Below are positions 17,610-27,011 of a stretch of 35,583 nucleotides of DNA, one piece after another. The DNA comes from an uncultured Lachnospiraceae bacterium (GTDB lineage Bacteria > Bacillota > Clostridia > Lachnospirales > Lachnospiraceae), in contig CAMONC010000007.1 in NCBI GenBank assembly GCA_946620235.1, positions 1 through 35,583 on the forward strand. The letters run 5' to 3'. Position 1 is the stretch's first letter; every line of letters starts with the position of its first letter. The notes below the pieces were generated by a model, which was given only the letters and a program-made list of their open reading frames with translations, did no database searches and had not been told where the DNA came from. The position numbers and the translations under genes were made by a program.

Positions 17610-19198
17610 GCGACCGAACTTCGAAGACAAGTAAACTCGGCATTAAGGTCACGGCTGTGCTGATCGCAGCCTCCGTGATGCTGAGCGCGTGTTCTCCGCA
17701 GGATATATTCCGGTGGCCCCAGGGCGTACTTCAGCCGCAGTCGGGGTCATCCGAAGAGGACCAGATAACCAGTCTGGGACTCACTCCCGATCTGGACTAC
17801 GAACGTCCCGTGATCGAAGCTCACATCGAAGTCGATCAGCTGGGGTATCTGCCGGACAGCCGCAAGATGGCCATTTTCCGCGGAGATGAGCTGGATGATC
17901 TTTTCTACATAGTATCTGCGGATACAGAGGATGTGGCATACACCGGTGAGATCAAGTCCAAGACAGAGGCGAATAGCGGAGAGACCTTTTATTACGGGGA
18001 TTTCTCGGAGCTGACCACGGAGGGGACGTATTATGTGCGTACGGATGTGATCGGCTATTCATATCCTTTTACCATAGGTGCGGACATATATGACGATATG
18101 CAGAATGTCGCACTCAGGCAGTATTACCTGAACAGGTGCGGGACATCGCTGACCGATAAATATGCGGGAGAAAGTGCCAGGAGCGCGTGTCATACCGATC
18201 CGATCACTCTGCAGCAGGATGTGAACGTTTCGATGGACGTGACCGGTGGCTGGCACATCAACCAGTCCGGTGACCGCGATGTGGTACGCGGGTGCAACAC
18301 GATAGAGGCTCTGCTGATCGCATATGAGTACAATACGGAGGTATTCTCGGATGAGGCCGGGCTTCCGGAGAGCGGTGACGGGATACCCGACATACTGAAT
18401 GAGATACGGGTGGAGACAGACTGGCTGCTTAAGATGCAGGATCCCTCCACCGGTGCGGTATATGAGGGCATCGTGAGTACGGATCAGGGAAAAGGCCTCG
18501 ACAATCCGTGCCATGTGATGGCGATAGACATGGATGCCACATTGGCTTTCGCATCGGCACTGGGCTACTTCAGCTATATATATCAGACTGTTGATAATGT
18601 TTATGCGACCGTGTGTCTGCAGGCTGCCGACCGCGCGATGAAATATGTCGCGAAGTTCACCGACACGGTGAATGATGATGAATACTTCAAAGCAGCGGCG
18701 ATGCTCTACCGGGCCACGGGTTACTATACATATCGTACCATCGTCGAGAACTACTGCGTCGAACGTACTGAATACAATATGTCCGACAATGTCGTGTTCA
18801 TCGGAGCCGTAACATATCTGGCCACGAAGCAGAAGACCAATAATTCCATCTGCGATGTGATGATGTCGAATCTGCGATCATATGCGGAGAAAATGTCATC
18901 CGAGCGGCGTGATGCGCTGTACCTGATGGGAGAGAAGACCAAGACGGTCGAGAATGCCACCCTGCTGTCGGAGATCGCCAGACTGACCGTTGCGAATTAT
19001 ATTGTCAGCAGCAACGAATATGAGAATATCATGGAGAAATATCTGCATTATTTCCTGGGATGCAACCCGTACAACATCTGTTATGTGGGGCAGTACGGCA
19101 GCGTGAATATTTCGGATACCGAAGTCGGCCGTGATATACTCAGACAGCCGGAGCAGGATGCTTACTTCATCCTTCTGCTGTCGGGAGTTACGGGTTGA
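17606..19198 (+). CDS. GH9-like lipoprotein with degenerate catalytic site
   Basis: This 530-residue protein has a lipoprotein signal with lipobox LSAC (C29), so it should sit on the outer face of the membrane. Residues 71-160 form a cellulase N-terminal Ig-like domain ([16 protein letters not shown]). Residues 165-530 resemble the GH9 alpha/alpha barrel ([21 protein letters not shown]). The GH9 catalytic block DVTGGWHDAGDYG is replaced by [17 protein letters not shown] at 211-227, so the two aspartates of DAGD become I218 and S221. The later PHHR motif is absent after YFLGCNPYN (482-490). A Glu in SDTEV (E506) could match the acid. It is probably a glycan-binding or altered enzyme rather than a standard cellulase. 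Its ATG overlaps the hydratase stop, implying coupled translation. Confidence 0.75.
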   Translation: MSDRTSKTSKLGIKVTAVLIAASVMLSACSPQDIFRWPQGVLQPQSGSSEEDQITSLGLTPDLDYERPVIEAHIEVDQLGYLPDSRKMAIFRGDELDDLFYIVSADTEDVAYTGEIKSKTEANSGETFYYGDFSELTTEGTYYVRTDVIGYSYPFTIGADIYDDMQNVALRQYYLNRCGTSLTDKYAGESARSACHTDPITLQQDVNVSMDVTGGWHINQSGDRDVVRGCNTIEALLIAYEYNTEVFSDEAGLPESGDGIPDILNEIRVETDWLLKMQDPSTGAVYEGIVSTDQGKGLDNPCHVMAIDMDATLAFASALGYFSYIYQTVDNVYATVCLQAADRAMKYVAKFTDTVNDDEYFKAAAMLYRATGYYTYRTIVENYCVERTEYNMSDNVVFIGAVTYLATKQKTNNSICDVMMSNLRSYAEKMSSERRDALYLMGEKTKTVENATLLSEIARLTVANYIVSSNEYENIMEKYLHYFLGCNPYNICYVGQYGSVNISDTEVGRDILRQPEQDAYFILLLSGVTG

Positions 19199-19235
19199 TA
19201 TACATTTTTTATGATCTGAAAGGATTGGTTTATCT

Positions 19236-19961
19236 ATGATCAGGCTTATACTGTGTGCTCTGTTTCTGGCAGTGTTTCTGATACTGTCACTGCCTGTGCA
19301 GTTCGTGCTGTGGCTGCTCGGATTAAAGTGGCCGAAGGCACCGGATAAAGTTTCATATCCCCTGGTTTCCCGGGCGTTTAAGGTGATAACGTTTTTAGCC
19401 GGAACCAGGCTGACCATAGTCGGCAAGGAACGTATCCCGCGGGATACGCCCGTGCTTTTCATCGGCAATCACAGGAGCTTTTTTGATACTGTATTTACGT
19501 ATTCCAATATAATCAGTCCCACTGCATATCTGGCGAAAAAGGAAACCCGCAAGGTACCCGGCATGAGCATATGGATGTCTCTGATGCACTGCCAGTTCCT
19601 GGATCGTAAGGATGTGAGGCAGGGGCTTCAGTGTATACTTAAATGCATCGATCTGGTGAAAGACGGATATTCTATCACGATCTTCCCCGAGGGTACGAGA
19701 AATCATGAAGAGGGAACAATGCTTCCTTTCCATGAAGGGAGTTTCAAGGTCGCGACCAAGACCGGCATTCCGATAGTGCCCATAGCCATTACCGGAGCGG
19801 GAAACGTGTTCGAGGATCATCTGCCTTTCATACGGAAATGTGAAGTGAAGATGGAGTATCTCGATCCGATATATCCCGATAAACTCGATCCCGAGGATCT
19901 GAAGCATATCGGAGCATATACGAGACGAGTGATCGCGAATGCCATGGGGATAGAGGTATAG
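19236..19961 (+). CDS. plsC: 1-acyl-sn-glycerol-3-phosphate acyltransferase
   Basis: This 241-residue protein makes phosphatidic acid by acylating lysophosphatidic acid at the membrane. The family's HX4D motif is NHRSFFD (H79 to D84) and the phosphate-binding FPEGTR is at 150-155. An N-terminal hydrophobic helix covers about residues 3-30. The length is normal. AAAGGA lies about 12 bases before the ATG, a slightly long spacing. Some PlsC-like proteins acylate other lipids, so the substrate is inferred. Confidence 0.92.
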   Translation: MIRLILCALFLAVFLILSLPVQFVLWLLGLKWPKAPDKVSYPLVSRAFKVITFLAGTRLTIVGKERIPRDTPVLFIGNHRSFFDTVFTYSNIISPTAYLAKKETRKVPGMSIWMSLMHCQFLDRKDVRQGLQCILKCIDLVKDGYSITIFPEGTRNHEEGTMLPFHEGSFKVATKTGIPIVPIAITGAGNVFEDHLPFIRKCEVKMEYLDPIYPDKLDPEDLKHIGAYTRRVIANAMGIEV

Positions 19962-20014
19962 ATATCGGGATCTGAGGCATAACTTACCCGGACAGGAATT
20001 AAAGGGATCGGAAA

Positions 20015-21325
20015 ATGGATATGATTATACGGAATGTCAGGGTCATTGACCCGGATTCGGGTCTGGATGATATCGGAGCTGTGATCATCCGCGGAGACAG
20101 GATAGAGTCGATAGTGACAGGTGATGCACGATCCGCTGAGGGCCGGGTGACGGCAGCGGATGCATATGACAACATCATCGACGGGACAGGTCTTGTCTGT
20201 GCTCCCGGTCTTGTAGATGTACATGTGCATTTCCGCGATCCGGGTTTTACTCACAAAGAAGACATAGAGACGGGAGCCCGCGCCGCTGCGGCAGGCGGAT
20301 TTACATCTGTCGTGATGATGGCAAATACGAGCCCCGCCATCGATAATGAAGACACGCTGCATTACGCCCTGGATAAGGCGGCGAAGCAGCCCATACATGT
20401 CTATACCTGCGCGGACATTACCATGGATCTGTACGGAGAGGAGGTCACGGACATGGAGCATCTGGCCGGACTGGGTGCGGTGGGCTTCACTGATGACGGC
20501 ATACCGATCCGTGATCCCGGGATATGCAGGCAGGCGATGATCAGGGCGGCAGGGGTGCACAAGCCTCTCAGCTTCCACGAAGAGGATCCCGCATATATCT
20601 CGAACAACGGGATAAACGCCGGGGCCGCATCCGAGTATTACGGTGTCGGGGGTTCACCGCGGCAGGCAGAGATATCCATGATCAGTCGCGACATTGAGAT
20701 CGCACGGGAGCTGATGCCGGATGTTCCGGATATAGTCATACAGCACATATCCACAGCGGAAGGAGTGGAGCTGGTCAGAGAAGCGCGTAAGACCGATCCG
20801 CATATTCATGCCGAGGCCACTCCGCATCACTTCACATTGACCGAGGATGCACTGATCAAGTACGGATCCATGGCGAAGATGAATCCTCCGCTGCGTACGG
20901 AAGCGGACAGACAGGCTATCATAGAGGGACTCCGTGACGGCACGATCGAACTGATATCCACGGATCATGCTCCTCATACCATCGAGGAAAAGAGCAGGCC
21001 CATTACCGAAGCACCCAGCGGGATAATCGGACTGGAAACTTCACTCGCACTCGGGATAACCACTCTGGTACATAAGGAAAAGGCACTTACGCTTAACGAA
21101 TTGCTGCGCAGGATGACGGTTAATCCGGCCAGACTGTATGGTCTGGATGCCGGACGGATATATGAGGGCGGACCGGCGGATCTGGTGTTGTTTGATCCGG
21201 ATGATGACTGGATAGTAGCCGACAGATTTGCATCCAGATCATCCAATACGCCTTTCGTCGGCTGGACTCTCCGCGGGAGGGTACGCATGACCGTATGCCG
21301 CGGCGAGATAGTGTTTAGCTGTTGA
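20015..21325 (+). CDS. pyrC: Dihydroorotase, class I
   Basis: This zinc enzyme closes carbamoyl aspartate to dihydroorotate in pyrimidine synthesis. The 436-residue protein has the metal motif DVHVHFRDPG (H70, H72), then SFHEED, IQHIST and STDHAPH in the expected order of the amidohydrolase fold. The length matches the Bacillus-type class I enzyme. The ATG follows AAGGGATCGG. It is the first of three pyrimidine genes (pyrC-pyrK-pyrD), and pyrK follows 19 bases later. It should act as part of the same pathway in the cytoplasm. Confidence 0.95.
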   Translation: MDMIIRNVRVIDPDSGLDDIGAVIIRGDRIESIVTGDARSAEGRVTAADAYDNIIDGTGLVCAPGLVDVHVHFRDPGFTHKEDIETGARAAAAGGFTSVVMMANTSPAIDNEDTLHYALDKAAKQPIHVYTCADITMDLYGEEVTDMEHLAGLGAVGFTDDGIPIRDPGICRQAMIRAAGVHKPLSFHEEDPAYISNNGINAGAASEYYGVGGSPRQAEISMISRDIEIARELMPDVPDIVIQHISTAEGVELVREARKTDPHIHAEATPHHFTLTEDALIKYGSMAKMNPPLRTEADRQAIIEGLRDGTIELISTDHAPHTIEEKSRPITEAPSGIIGLETSLALGITTLVHKEKALTLNELLRRMTVNPARLYGLDAGRIYEGGPADLVLFDPDDDWIVADRFASRSSNTPFVGWTLRGRVRMTVCRGEIVFSC

Positions 21326-21344
21326 ATATGATAAAATTAGGCAA

Positions 21345-22166
21345 ATGAAACGAAAAACCAAAGCAAAAGTAATACTTCAGAAACAACTTCAGGAAGGCAT
21401 ATATGATCTGAGACTGGGCACGGATCTGGCACGCGATGCACATGCCGGTCAGTTCATCGGCATATATACGAGCGACAGATCGAAACTTCTGCCCCGTCCG
21501 ATCTCGATATGCGAATATGACCGGGATGAAGGGATGCTCAGACTGGTATATCGTGTCACAGGTCCCGGCACGGGGACTGAGGAGATATCTCATCTGACAC
21601 CCGGAGACGAGGTATACATCATAGGTATCCTCGGCAACGGATATGATACACGGATGATAGCGGATAATTTCAGCCATCCCGTTATCATGGGAGGAGGTAT
21701 CGGTATCCCGCCGATGCTTGGTCTGGCCAAGGAGCTGGATGAAGCCTATCAGGGCAATGTGCAGATCACATCCGTTCTCGGATATCGTGACAGTGATCTG
21801 TTTCTCGATAAATTCTTCGGAGATTCCTCGAAGGTATATATCGCTACTGAAGACGGATCCGTAGGAACCCGGGGCAATGTGCTGGATGTGATGAGAAGCT
21901 CCGCGTCCGATTCGGGAAACGGTAAGATCGAGTGTGATGTCATACTTGCCTGCGGTCCCATGCCGATGCTCAGGGCGATAGCGGGATATGCACATGAGAA
22001 CGGTATCAAAGCTTATGTGTCTCTCGAGGAGCGTATGGCATGCGGGATAGGTGCGTGCCTTGGGTGTATTACCCGCACACGCGGTATAGATGCTCATTCA
22101 CATGTTCACAATGCACGCATATGCACTGACGGTCCGGTCTTTGATGCCGATGATCTGATGCTGTGA
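21345..22166 (+). CDS. pyrK: Dihydroorotate dehydrogenase electron transfer subunit
   Basis: PyrK carries FAD and a [2Fe-2S] cluster and passes electrons from PyrD to NAD+. The 273-residue protein has the FAD motif RPISI (51-55), the NAD-binding GGGIGIPPML (116-125), ACGPMPM (202-208), and four cluster cysteines C233, C238, C241 and C260 in the spacing typical of PyrK. The ribosome binding site is weak (TTAGG about five bases before the ATG). Its TGA overlaps a possible GTG start of pyrD, but a better pyrD ATG lies 18 bases further on. Confidence 0.95.
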   Translation: MKRKTKAKVILQKQLQEGIYDLRLGTDLARDAHAGQFIGIYTSDRSKLLPRPISICEYDRDEGMLRLVYRVTGPGTGTEEISHLTPGDEVYIIGILGNGYDTRMIADNFSHPVIMGGGIGIPPMLGLAKELDEAYQGNVQITSVLGYRDSDLFLDKFFGDSSKVYIATEDGSVGTRGNVLDVMRSSASDSGNGKIECDVILACGPMPMLRAIAGYAHENGIKAYVSLEERMACGIGACLGCITRTRGIDAHSHVHNARICTDGPVFDADDLML

Positions 22167-22183
22167 CATATACAGGTAGAATT

Positions 22184-23086
22184 ATGAATACTCAAGTTAC
22201 GATTGCCGGAGTTGATTTCAAGAATCCAGTTACTGTGGGATCGGGAACCTTCGGTTCGGGAATGGAATACAGTGATTTCGTTGATCTCTCAAGGCTTGGA
22301 GCGGTCACTACCAAAGGTGTAGCCCCCGTACCGTGGGAAGGAAATCCCACACCGCGTGTATGCGAGGTATACAGTGGCATGCTCAATGCCATCGGCCTGC
22401 AGAATCCGGGCATAGATGTTTTCTGTGAGCGTGATATTCCATTTCTGAGACAGTTCGATACGAGGATCATCGTCAATGTATGCGGTAAGACCGAAGAAGA
22501 GTATGAAGCGGTCGTGGAGAGACTGGCGGACGAACCCGTGGATATGCTGGAGATCAATGTTTCCTGCCCGAATGTAAAAGAAGGTGCGATCGCCTTCGGC
22601 CAGAACGCTCAGGCACTGGAGCATATTACACGCAGGATCAAGGCAAAAGCAAAACAGCCCGTGATCATGAAGCTCAGCCCGAATGTCACGGATATAACCG
22701 AGATGGCACGTGCGGCAGAGGCAGCAGGCGCGGATGCGATCTCACTGATAAATACGATCACCGGAATGAAGATAGATATTGAGCGCAGGACATTTGCACT
22801 GGCGAATAAGACGGGCGGTCTGTCCGGCCCCGCCATACGTCCGGTGGCTGTCCGCATGGTCTATCAATGTGCTCAGACCGTGAAGATACCGATCATAGGA
22901 ATGGGCGGCATCGCTACCGCCGAGGATGCACTGGAGTTTATACTGGCCGGTGCGACGATGGTCGCAGTGGGAGCGATGAATTTCGTGGATCCCGAGACCA
23001 CGATCCGCGTGATCGACGGCATCGAGGCATATATGCGTTCACATGATGTTGACGATATCCGTGATTTGATCGGTGCGGTGCGGTAG
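22184..23086 (+). CDS. pyrD: Dihydroorotate dehydrogenase B catalytic subunit (class 1B)
   Basis: PyrD oxidises dihydroorotate to orotate with FMN. The 300-residue protein shows VGSGTFGSG near the start, TTKGVAPVPWEGNPTPR, the active-site cysteine C128 in NVSCPN, and the FMN-phosphate region GMGGIATAEDALEFILAGA. Cysteine as base and the neighbouring pyrK place it in class 1B, which uses NAD+ and suits an anaerobe. ATG 22184 is preferred over GTG 22163 because the family begins close to MNTQVTIAGVDFKNP. The next gene starts one base after this stop. Confidence 0.95.
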   Translation: MNTQVTIAGVDFKNPVTVGSGTFGSGMEYSDFVDLSRLGAVTTKGVAPVPWEGNPTPRVCEVYSGMLNAIGLQNPGIDVFCERDIPFLRQFDTRIIVNVCGKTEEEYEAVVERLADEPVDMLEINVSCPNVKEGAIAFGQNAQALEHITRRIKAKAKQPVIMKLSPNVTDITEMARAAEAAGADAISLINTITGMKIDIERRTFALANKTGGLSGPAIRPVAVRMVYQCAQTVKIPIIGMGGIATAEDALEFILAGATMVAVGAMNFVDPETTIRVIDGIEAYMRSHDVDDIRDLIGAVR

Positions 23087-23087
23087 G

Positions 23088-24563
23088 ATGTTTTTTAATT
23101 CTTTCGAATTCCTTGTATTTTTCATAATAGTTATCGCAGTATATTTTCTGCTCCCGACCGGCAGCAGGTGGCGTAAGTATTGGCTGCTGGGTGCCAGCTA
23201 CTTCTTCTATATGAGCTGGAACGCCGCTTATGCGATCCTGATACTGATATCCACTGTCGTGACATATTGTGCAGGTCTCCTGCTGAGCCGTACTTCCGGT
23301 GAGGACATTCGTAAACGCAGACTTATCGTTGCAGGCAGCCTTATCATCAACCTTGGACTGCTCGGATATTTTAAGTATTTCAACTTCTTTACCTCCGGGA
23401 TAAACGGCATGCTTTCCGTCTTCGGACAGAGTATGCGCATCCCCTCGCTGGATATCCTTCTTCCGGTGGGCATATCGTTTTACACGTTCCAGGCCGTTGG
23501 ATACACGATAGATGTGTATAGAGGAGACACCGAGTCGGAACGCGACTTCTTTAAATACGCATTGTTTGTATCCTTTTTCCCGCAGCTGGTAGCCGGCCCC
23601 ATCGAGAGATCCCGCAATCTGATCCGTCAGTTGGATATGAATAACCGCTTTGATTTTATCAGTGCAAGAGACGGTTTTTTATTGATGCTGTGGGGATACT
23701 TCCTTAAGGTTGTTCTGGCTGACAGACTCGCTATTTTCGTGGATACGGTTTATGATTCGCCCGATATCTATCCGGGTCTGTATATTGTGATCGCCACTGT
23801 GTTTTTCGGATTCCAGATATACTGCGATTTCTACGGATATTCGACCATAGCGATAGGGGCCGCACAGATTCTGGGTATACATCTGATGGACAACTTTGAC
23901 GCTCCTTATCTGGCTGATACGGTGAGCGGCTTTTGGAGACGCTGGCATATATCACTGACATCGTGGTTCAAGGATTATCTGTATATCCCTCTCGGAGGCA
24001 ATCGCCGGGGGAAGATCCGCAAGTACATTAATATACTGATCGTTTTTCTGGTGAGCGGACTTTGGCATGGGGCATCGATGGCTTTTGTGCTCTGGGGAGG
24101 TATCAACGGCCTGTATCAGATCATAGGAGAAATACTCGATCCTGTGAAAAAGAAACTCACATGGTTACCGAGGGTGATCAGGACGATCATAACTTTTGCC
24201 CTGGTTGATTTTGCGTGGTTGTTTTTCCGTGCGGGAGATATTACCAAAGCCGGAGTGATACTTAAGTATATGCTTAACCCTGCTTCTGCAACTGTTTCGG
24301 GCGGCCCCGTGATTCTGACGGACGGGTCCGTGTTTAACTGTGGTCTGAATCAGGCAAATATGATCTGCCTGCTCATATCGCTGGTGGTATTGCTGGTCTC
24401 GGATATATGCAGAGAAAGGCACATAAGCATACGCCGTGCGATATGTAACCTGCGCTGGTGGTTCAGGCTTCCGGTGCTGGTGATCATAGTGTGCGTGATC
24501 CTGGTATTCGGCATATGGGGTTCCGCATATGATGCGGCAGGGTTCATCTACTTCCAGTTCTAG
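23088..24563 (+). CDS. MBOAT O-acyltransferase (AlgI/DltB-like), first copy
   Basis: MBOAT proteins pass an acyl group across the membrane for O-acylation of polymers such as alginate, peptidoglycan or teichoic acid. This 491-residue protein has many membrane helices and opens with the family's usual MFFNSFEFLVFF. GYFKYFNFF and FVSFFPQLVAGPI are conserved internal blocks, and the catalytic histidine is H327 in SGLWHGA. GTG 23073 is an alternative start, but ATG 23088 gives the canonical N-terminus. No good ribosome binding site is visible, so it is probably coupled to pyrD. The SGNH protein directly after it is the expected partner. Confidence 0.9.
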   Translation: MFFNSFEFLVFFIIVIAVYFLLPTGSRWRKYWLLGASYFFYMSWNAAYAILILISTVVTYCAGLLLSRTSGEDIRKRRLIVAGSLIINLGLLGYFKYFNFFTSGINGMLSVFGQSMRIPSLDILLPVGISFYTFQAVGYTIDVYRGDTESERDFFKYALFVSFFPQLVAGPIERSRNLIRQLDMNNRFDFISARDGFLLMLWGYFLKVVLADRLAIFVDTVYDSPDIYPGLYIVIATVFFGFQIYCDFYGYSTIAIGAAQILGIHLMDNFDAPYLADTVSGFWRRWHISLTSWFKDYLYIPLGGNRRGKIRKYINILIVFLVSGLWHGASMAFVLWGGINGLYQIIGEILDPVKKKLTWLPRVIRTIITFALVDFAWLFFRAGDITKAGVILKYMLNPASATVSGGPVILTDGSVFNCGLNQANMICLLISLVVLLVSDICRERHISIRRAICNLRWWFRLPVLVIIVCVILVFGIWGSAYDAAGFIYFQF

Positions 24564-24573
24564 GTGCGAACAT

Positions 24574-25920
24574 ATGATGAAAGACAGTACAGCACTGAAA
24601 AGATTAATAACAAGCATCGCATTCGCCCTCATGCTCGCAGCAGCTCTTTGGGGGCTTACGCATTTGCTTGAAGACAAGATATCGTATCGGGAAAAAGGCG
24701 ATTATTTCTCGACCGACACCGATTATGACGTGATATTTTTTGGCGTAAGCCATATGTGGAACGGAGTTCTTCCGATGGAGATGTGGCAGGAGTTCGGTAT
24801 CAGTTCGTATAACTGGGGCTACTCCAACTCGACTCCGGCAATAAACTATTATCTGCTTCAGGAGGTACTGAAGAAATCCGATCCGAAGGTTGTGGTGCTG
24901 GATATCAACGGCGTAGTGGAGTATGAAGATGACGGCAACGGCAAGTATGACAGAGATTCCATGATGCAGGCACATGTGGAGTATGACCGTTTCCCGATAT
25001 CCGTGAACAAGATCAGGGCTGCGATCGATGTTTTTGATGATTATGACGGCAGAGCTGATTTTATATGGGATTTCATACTCTATCATAACCGCTGGGATCA
25101 TCTGACTCGCGAGGATTTCGGCGGATATGTACGAAACAGGGAACGCGGAGCAAGATTTTTGGATGGTATTTCGCATGCCGATATCGCGTGGACATCACGG
25201 GATGAGAGAATCGATAATCTTGAAGACTATACCTGTTATCAATACTTCATCAGAACTATAGAACTGTGTCGTGACAGAGGTATACCCGTGCTGTGCACCT
25301 GCCTGCCTCATATATGTGATGCTGTGAGTCAGAGGGTATGCAACACGATAGGGGATAAACTGGTCCAATACGATAACTGCTCATACTACAATATGCTTTA
25401 TGATGATCTGATCGCATACAGTATAGATACCCATGCTGACGGCGGACACGTTAACTATGCCGGAGCATGCAAGACTACATCCAGGCTGGGTGAGTATCTG
25501 AAAAACAATTATGATCTGCCGGACCGGAGTGAAGATCCCGAATGGATCGCCGGTTATGCTGACTATCTGAATCTGCGACGTGAGACACTGGCAAAGCAGG
25601 ATATGTTTCTTTCATATCTGATGCTGCTGAAAAATCCCGGGCTGACCGTTGATATAGAGTTTTATGATGAGAATATGTGGTATTCACAGTATATAGGCAG
25701 CGAGGTTTATTTTGCCGGAGTTACTCCCGCAACATTACCTGTACCCGATGATATCGGGGAGAGGCTTGCTCAATCCGGCGCTGCCGTACCCGAATCCGGA
25801 GTATGTGCTCATACGGTGCTGTATTCGGCTGACGGATCGATATATGATGAGGCATATTGGATGTATGATCAGTCGATAGAATCATCCGATATCGGAGACA
25901 TGATCGTCCGCATCAGGTGA
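24574..25920 (+). CDS. SGNH-type O-acyl transfer partner (AlgJ/DltD-like), first copy
   Basis: This 448-residue protein has one N-terminal membrane helix (about residues 9-30) and an extracytoplasmic SGNH-like domain. The likely nucleophile is S59 in FFGVSH, and the late DxxH pair is D289/H292 in DGGHVNYAG. The order and setting match proteins that take an acyl group from an MBOAT partner and place it on a polymer. ATG 24574, or the adjacent ATG 24577, follows TAGGTG. The frame is open upstream to 24529, but that overlaps the MBOAT gene and lacks a binding site. The C-terminal part after about residue 330 is not recognised. Confidence 0.75.
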   Translation: MMKDSTALKRLITSIAFALMLAAALWGLTHLLEDKISYREKGDYFSTDTDYDVIFFGVSHMWNGVLPMEMWQEFGISSYNWGYSNSTPAINYYLLQEVLKKSDPKVVVLDINGVVEYEDDGNGKYDRDSMMQAHVEYDRFPISVNKIRAAIDVFDDYDGRADFIWDFILYHNRWDHLTREDFGGYVRNRERGARFLDGISHADIAWTSRDERIDNLEDYTCYQYFIRTIELCRDRGIPVLCTCLPHICDAVSQRVCNTIGDKLVQYDNCSYYNMLYDDLIAYSIDTHADGGHVNYAGACKTTSRLGEYLKNNYDLPDRSEDPEWIAGYADYLNLRRETLAKQDMFLSYLMLLKNPGLTVDIEFYDENMWYSQYIGSEVYFAGVTPATLPVPDDIGERLAQSGAAVPESGVCAHTVLYSADGSIYDEAYWMYDQSIESSDIGDMIVRIR

Positions 25921-25953
25921 GCCTTCAGAGTGTACTTTATCGGCATTTTGCGG

Positions 25954-25959
25954 TATACT
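25954..25959 (+). promoter_or_regulatory. Possible -10 box (TATACT) before the radical SAM gene
   Basis: TATACT lies 41 bases before ATG 26001 in an 80-base gap, which is large for this part of the window. The -35 position 17 bases upstream (TGTACT) is a poor match. It could give the second half of the surface locus its own promoter. Confidence 0.3.
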
Positions 25960-26000
25960 GATTAACAGCGGTCATATAGGAAAATATTGGAGAGGTAATC

Positions 26001-26981
26001 ATGTCTATCAAGATACATAACTTTATGGGCAAGCTGGGATGGAATATGCGTAAGTACTTTCCCCAGCTGTCATCTAACGCTTATCTGAAGCTTCAGTTCA
26101 CACGCAGACGCAAACTCCAGGATCAGTATATTGAGTATTTCCTGAGTTCCGAGGAACCGCCGAAACCGCTTGTTGTAAACATCGAGACGGTTAACAGGTG
26201 TAATTCCACATGTGCATTCTGTACTGCGAATATATATGCGGAGAAGAGACCGCTTATGAAGATCGACGATGATCTCTATTACTCCATCATCGATCAGCTG
26301 GCGGACTGGGGATATAAGGGACATCTGACATTGTACGGCAATAATGAGCCGCTGCTTGATCCCCGTATTATCGAGTTCCATAAGTATGCCAGGGAGAAAC
26401 TGCCCGATGCATTCATATTCATGTCGACGAACGGTCTGATCCTGAAGCTTGAGACCGTACAGGAAGTCAAGAAGTATGTCGATCAGCTCATCATCAATAA
26501 CTATTGTATGGACATGAAGCTGCATGACAACATACAGGAGATATATGATTACGTAAAGGCTCATCCCGAAGAATTCGATGATGTCGAGATTCTGATCCAG
26601 ATGAGATATCTGCAGGAGGTTCTGACGAACCGAGCCGGATCGGCTCCGAATAAGCAGGCCACAGAGAAGATCATCACCGAGACCTGTCTGATGCCATATA
26701 CGGATATGTGGATCATGCCTAACGGCAAAATGGGAATATGCTGCTGCGATAACTTCGAGGTGACGGATCTGGCCGATATACACGAGATGGGTGTGAAAGC
26801 CGGCTGGAACTCGGAGAAATACCGCAAGCTTCGTGAAGACTTAAGGAACGGCAGACAGAATTATCCTTTCTGTAAGCATTGCGATTTCATAGATGCGGGG
26901 TTGCGTATGGTTGCCGTGCAGGATGAGCTTAATCATTCCACGGTTCTGCACGGGGCAAAGCAGTCGCTCAGTCAGAAATAG
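26001..26981 (+). CDS. Radical SAM protein with SPASM-like C-terminal cluster site
   Basis: This 326-residue protein has the radical SAM motif CxxxCxxC at C67, C71 and C74 (CNSTCAFC), preceded by VNIETVNR, and a TIM-barrel body. A C-terminal group of cysteines (C229, C247-C249, C291 and C294 in CKHC) fits a SPASM domain carrying extra [4Fe-4S] clusters. MPNGKMGICC is typical of this type. Family members modify peptides, sugars or lipids by radical chemistry. No precursor peptide is evident nearby, and the neighbours point to a glycan or lipid substrate, but that is inference. The ATG follows TTGGAGAGG. Confidence 0.88.
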   Translation: MSIKIHNFMGKLGWNMRKYFPQLSSNAYLKLQFTRRRKLQDQYIEYFLSSEEPPKPLVVNIETVNRCNSTCAFCTANIYAEKRPLMKIDDDLYYSIIDQLADWGYKGHLTLYGNNEPLLDPRIIEFHKYAREKLPDAFIFMSTNGLILKLETVQEVKKYVDQLIINNYCMDMKLHDNIQEIYDYVKAHPEEFDDVEILIQMRYLQEVLTNRAGSAPNKQATEKIITETCLMPYTDMWIMPNGKMGICCCDNFEVTDLADIHEMGVKAGWNSEKYRKLREDLRNGRQNYPFCKHCDFIDAGLRMVAVQDELNHSTVLHGAKQSLSQK

Positions 26982-27011
26982 GTGACGAAAACTAGGAGGA
27001 TTTATCCGCGG

